This document shows positions 33,252-33,620 of a DNA stretch of 33,620 nucleotides, in pieces. The notes below the pieces were generated by a model. The model was not told the DNA's origin, made no database searches, and saw nothing but the letters and a program-made list of their open reading frames with translations. Numbering within the stretch: position 1 is the stretch's first letter; each line of letters begins with the position of its first letter. Source of the stretch: Lysobacterales bacterium (GTDB lineage Bacteria > Pseudomonadota > Gammaproteobacteria > Xanthomonadales > SZUA-36); NCBI GenBank assembly GCA_021648045.1, contig JAKITM010000014.1, positions 1 through 33,620 of the forward strand, in the 5' to 3' direction. The position numbers and the translations under genes were made by a program.

Positions 33252-33620
33252 GCGCCCTCTCCGTCGTCAGATGAAAGGTTAACCAAAGAAACGAAGGCAT
33301 CTTCAAGATTTTTTTCACCCGTTAATTCGCACATGTATTGTTCAGTGCCTACGGCTTTAATTTTGCCCTCATCTATTACCACAATCTCATCACAAACAGC
33401 AGAGACTTCCTGCATAACATGGGATGAAAACAGAATACATTTGCCCTTGGCTTTTTCTTCTCTTAAAAACTGTCTGACCGCACGGGTGCTCATCACATCA
33501 AGACCATTGGTGGGCTCATCCAGCAAGATGTTTTGCGGGTCGTGTACCAAAGCTCTGGCGAGGGCAACTTTAACCCTTTGCCCTTGAGAAAAGCCTTCGG
33601 TTCTGCGGTTTATAAATTGT
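33248..33620 (-). CDS. natA: NatA-type ABC transporter ATP-binding protein, C-terminal part (cut by right window edge)
   Basis: About 124 residues visible; the 5' end with the Walker A motif is beyond the right edge. The ABC signature 'FSQGQRVKVALARAL' lies at 33590-33548, followed by Walker B 'NILLDEPTNGLD', the D-loop and the switch histidine in 'CILFSSHVMQEVSAVCDE'. The variant FSQGQ signature is common in the NatA/drug-resistance-type subfamily of ABC-2 exporters. It powers the permease encoded next, with which it overlaps by four bases. Confidence 0.9.
   Translation of the reverse strand, partial: QFINRRTEGFSQGQRVKVALARALVHDPQNILLDEPTNGLDVMSTRAVRQFLREEKAKGKCILFSSHVMQEVSAVCDEIVVIDEGKIKAVGTEQYMCELTGEKNLEDAFVSLVNLSSDDGEGA

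Overview
The window comes from a Gram-negative gammaproteobacterium that makes ubiquinone (ubiE-ubiJ-ubiB), lipid A (lpxC) and meso-diaminopimelate peptidoglycan (MurE carries the DNPR motif). Gene order in the core resembles aerobic, marine-type Gammaproteobacteria, but genus cannot be fixed from sequence reading alone. The core (about 1-24.6 kb) looks moderate in GC. From about 24.6 kb to the right end the sequence is visibly richer in A/T and looks like accessory DNA.

Left part (1-3737, + strand): the C-terminal part of a TetR-type regulator cut by the window edge, then a tight run of three genes: a small protein-kinase-fold protein, an Sfp-type 4'-phosphopantetheinyl transferase and a lipoprotein of the phospholipase D/cardiolipin synthase C type. 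They converge on the minus-strand ubiE-ubiJ-ubiB operon (3769-6825), which supplies a methyltransferase, an SCP2-domain accessory factor and an atypical kinase for ubiquinone synthesis.

Centre (7022-23873, - strand): a nearly complete dcw (division and cell wall) cluster, in transcription order mraZ-rsmH-ftsL-ftsI-murE-murF-mraY-ftsW-murG-murC-ddlB-ftsQ-ftsA-ftsZ, then lpxC behind its own promoter. Most genes overlap by 1-11 bases, which points to translational coupling. murD, normally between mraY and ftsW, is absent. The mraZ leader carries TGGRN repeats at 10-base spacing, the expected self-repression site of MraZ. The two longer gaps hold unexplained repeats: a 16-base tandem repeat between ftsA and ftsZ, and a series of nested inverted repeats between ftsZ and lpxC. 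rnpB (RNase P RNA) lies divergently upstream of mraZ.

Right part (24.6-33.6 kb): a saccharopine-dehydrogenase-like oxidoreductase coupled to a DUF4166 protein; a small membrane ORF without a good start; a divergent LysR regulator/azoreductase pair with a textbook LysR operator; a secreted IPT plus beta-helix protein ending in an NGFE tail; a DUF1304 membrane protein; and a NatA-NatB-type ABC exporter operon with a DUF4124 periplasmic protein, cut by the right edge.

I found no CRISPR array, insertion sequence, tRNA or prophage. I did not find a clear new multi-gene system. The most unexplained signals are the non-coding repeat structures around ftsZ/lpxC and the displaced murD.
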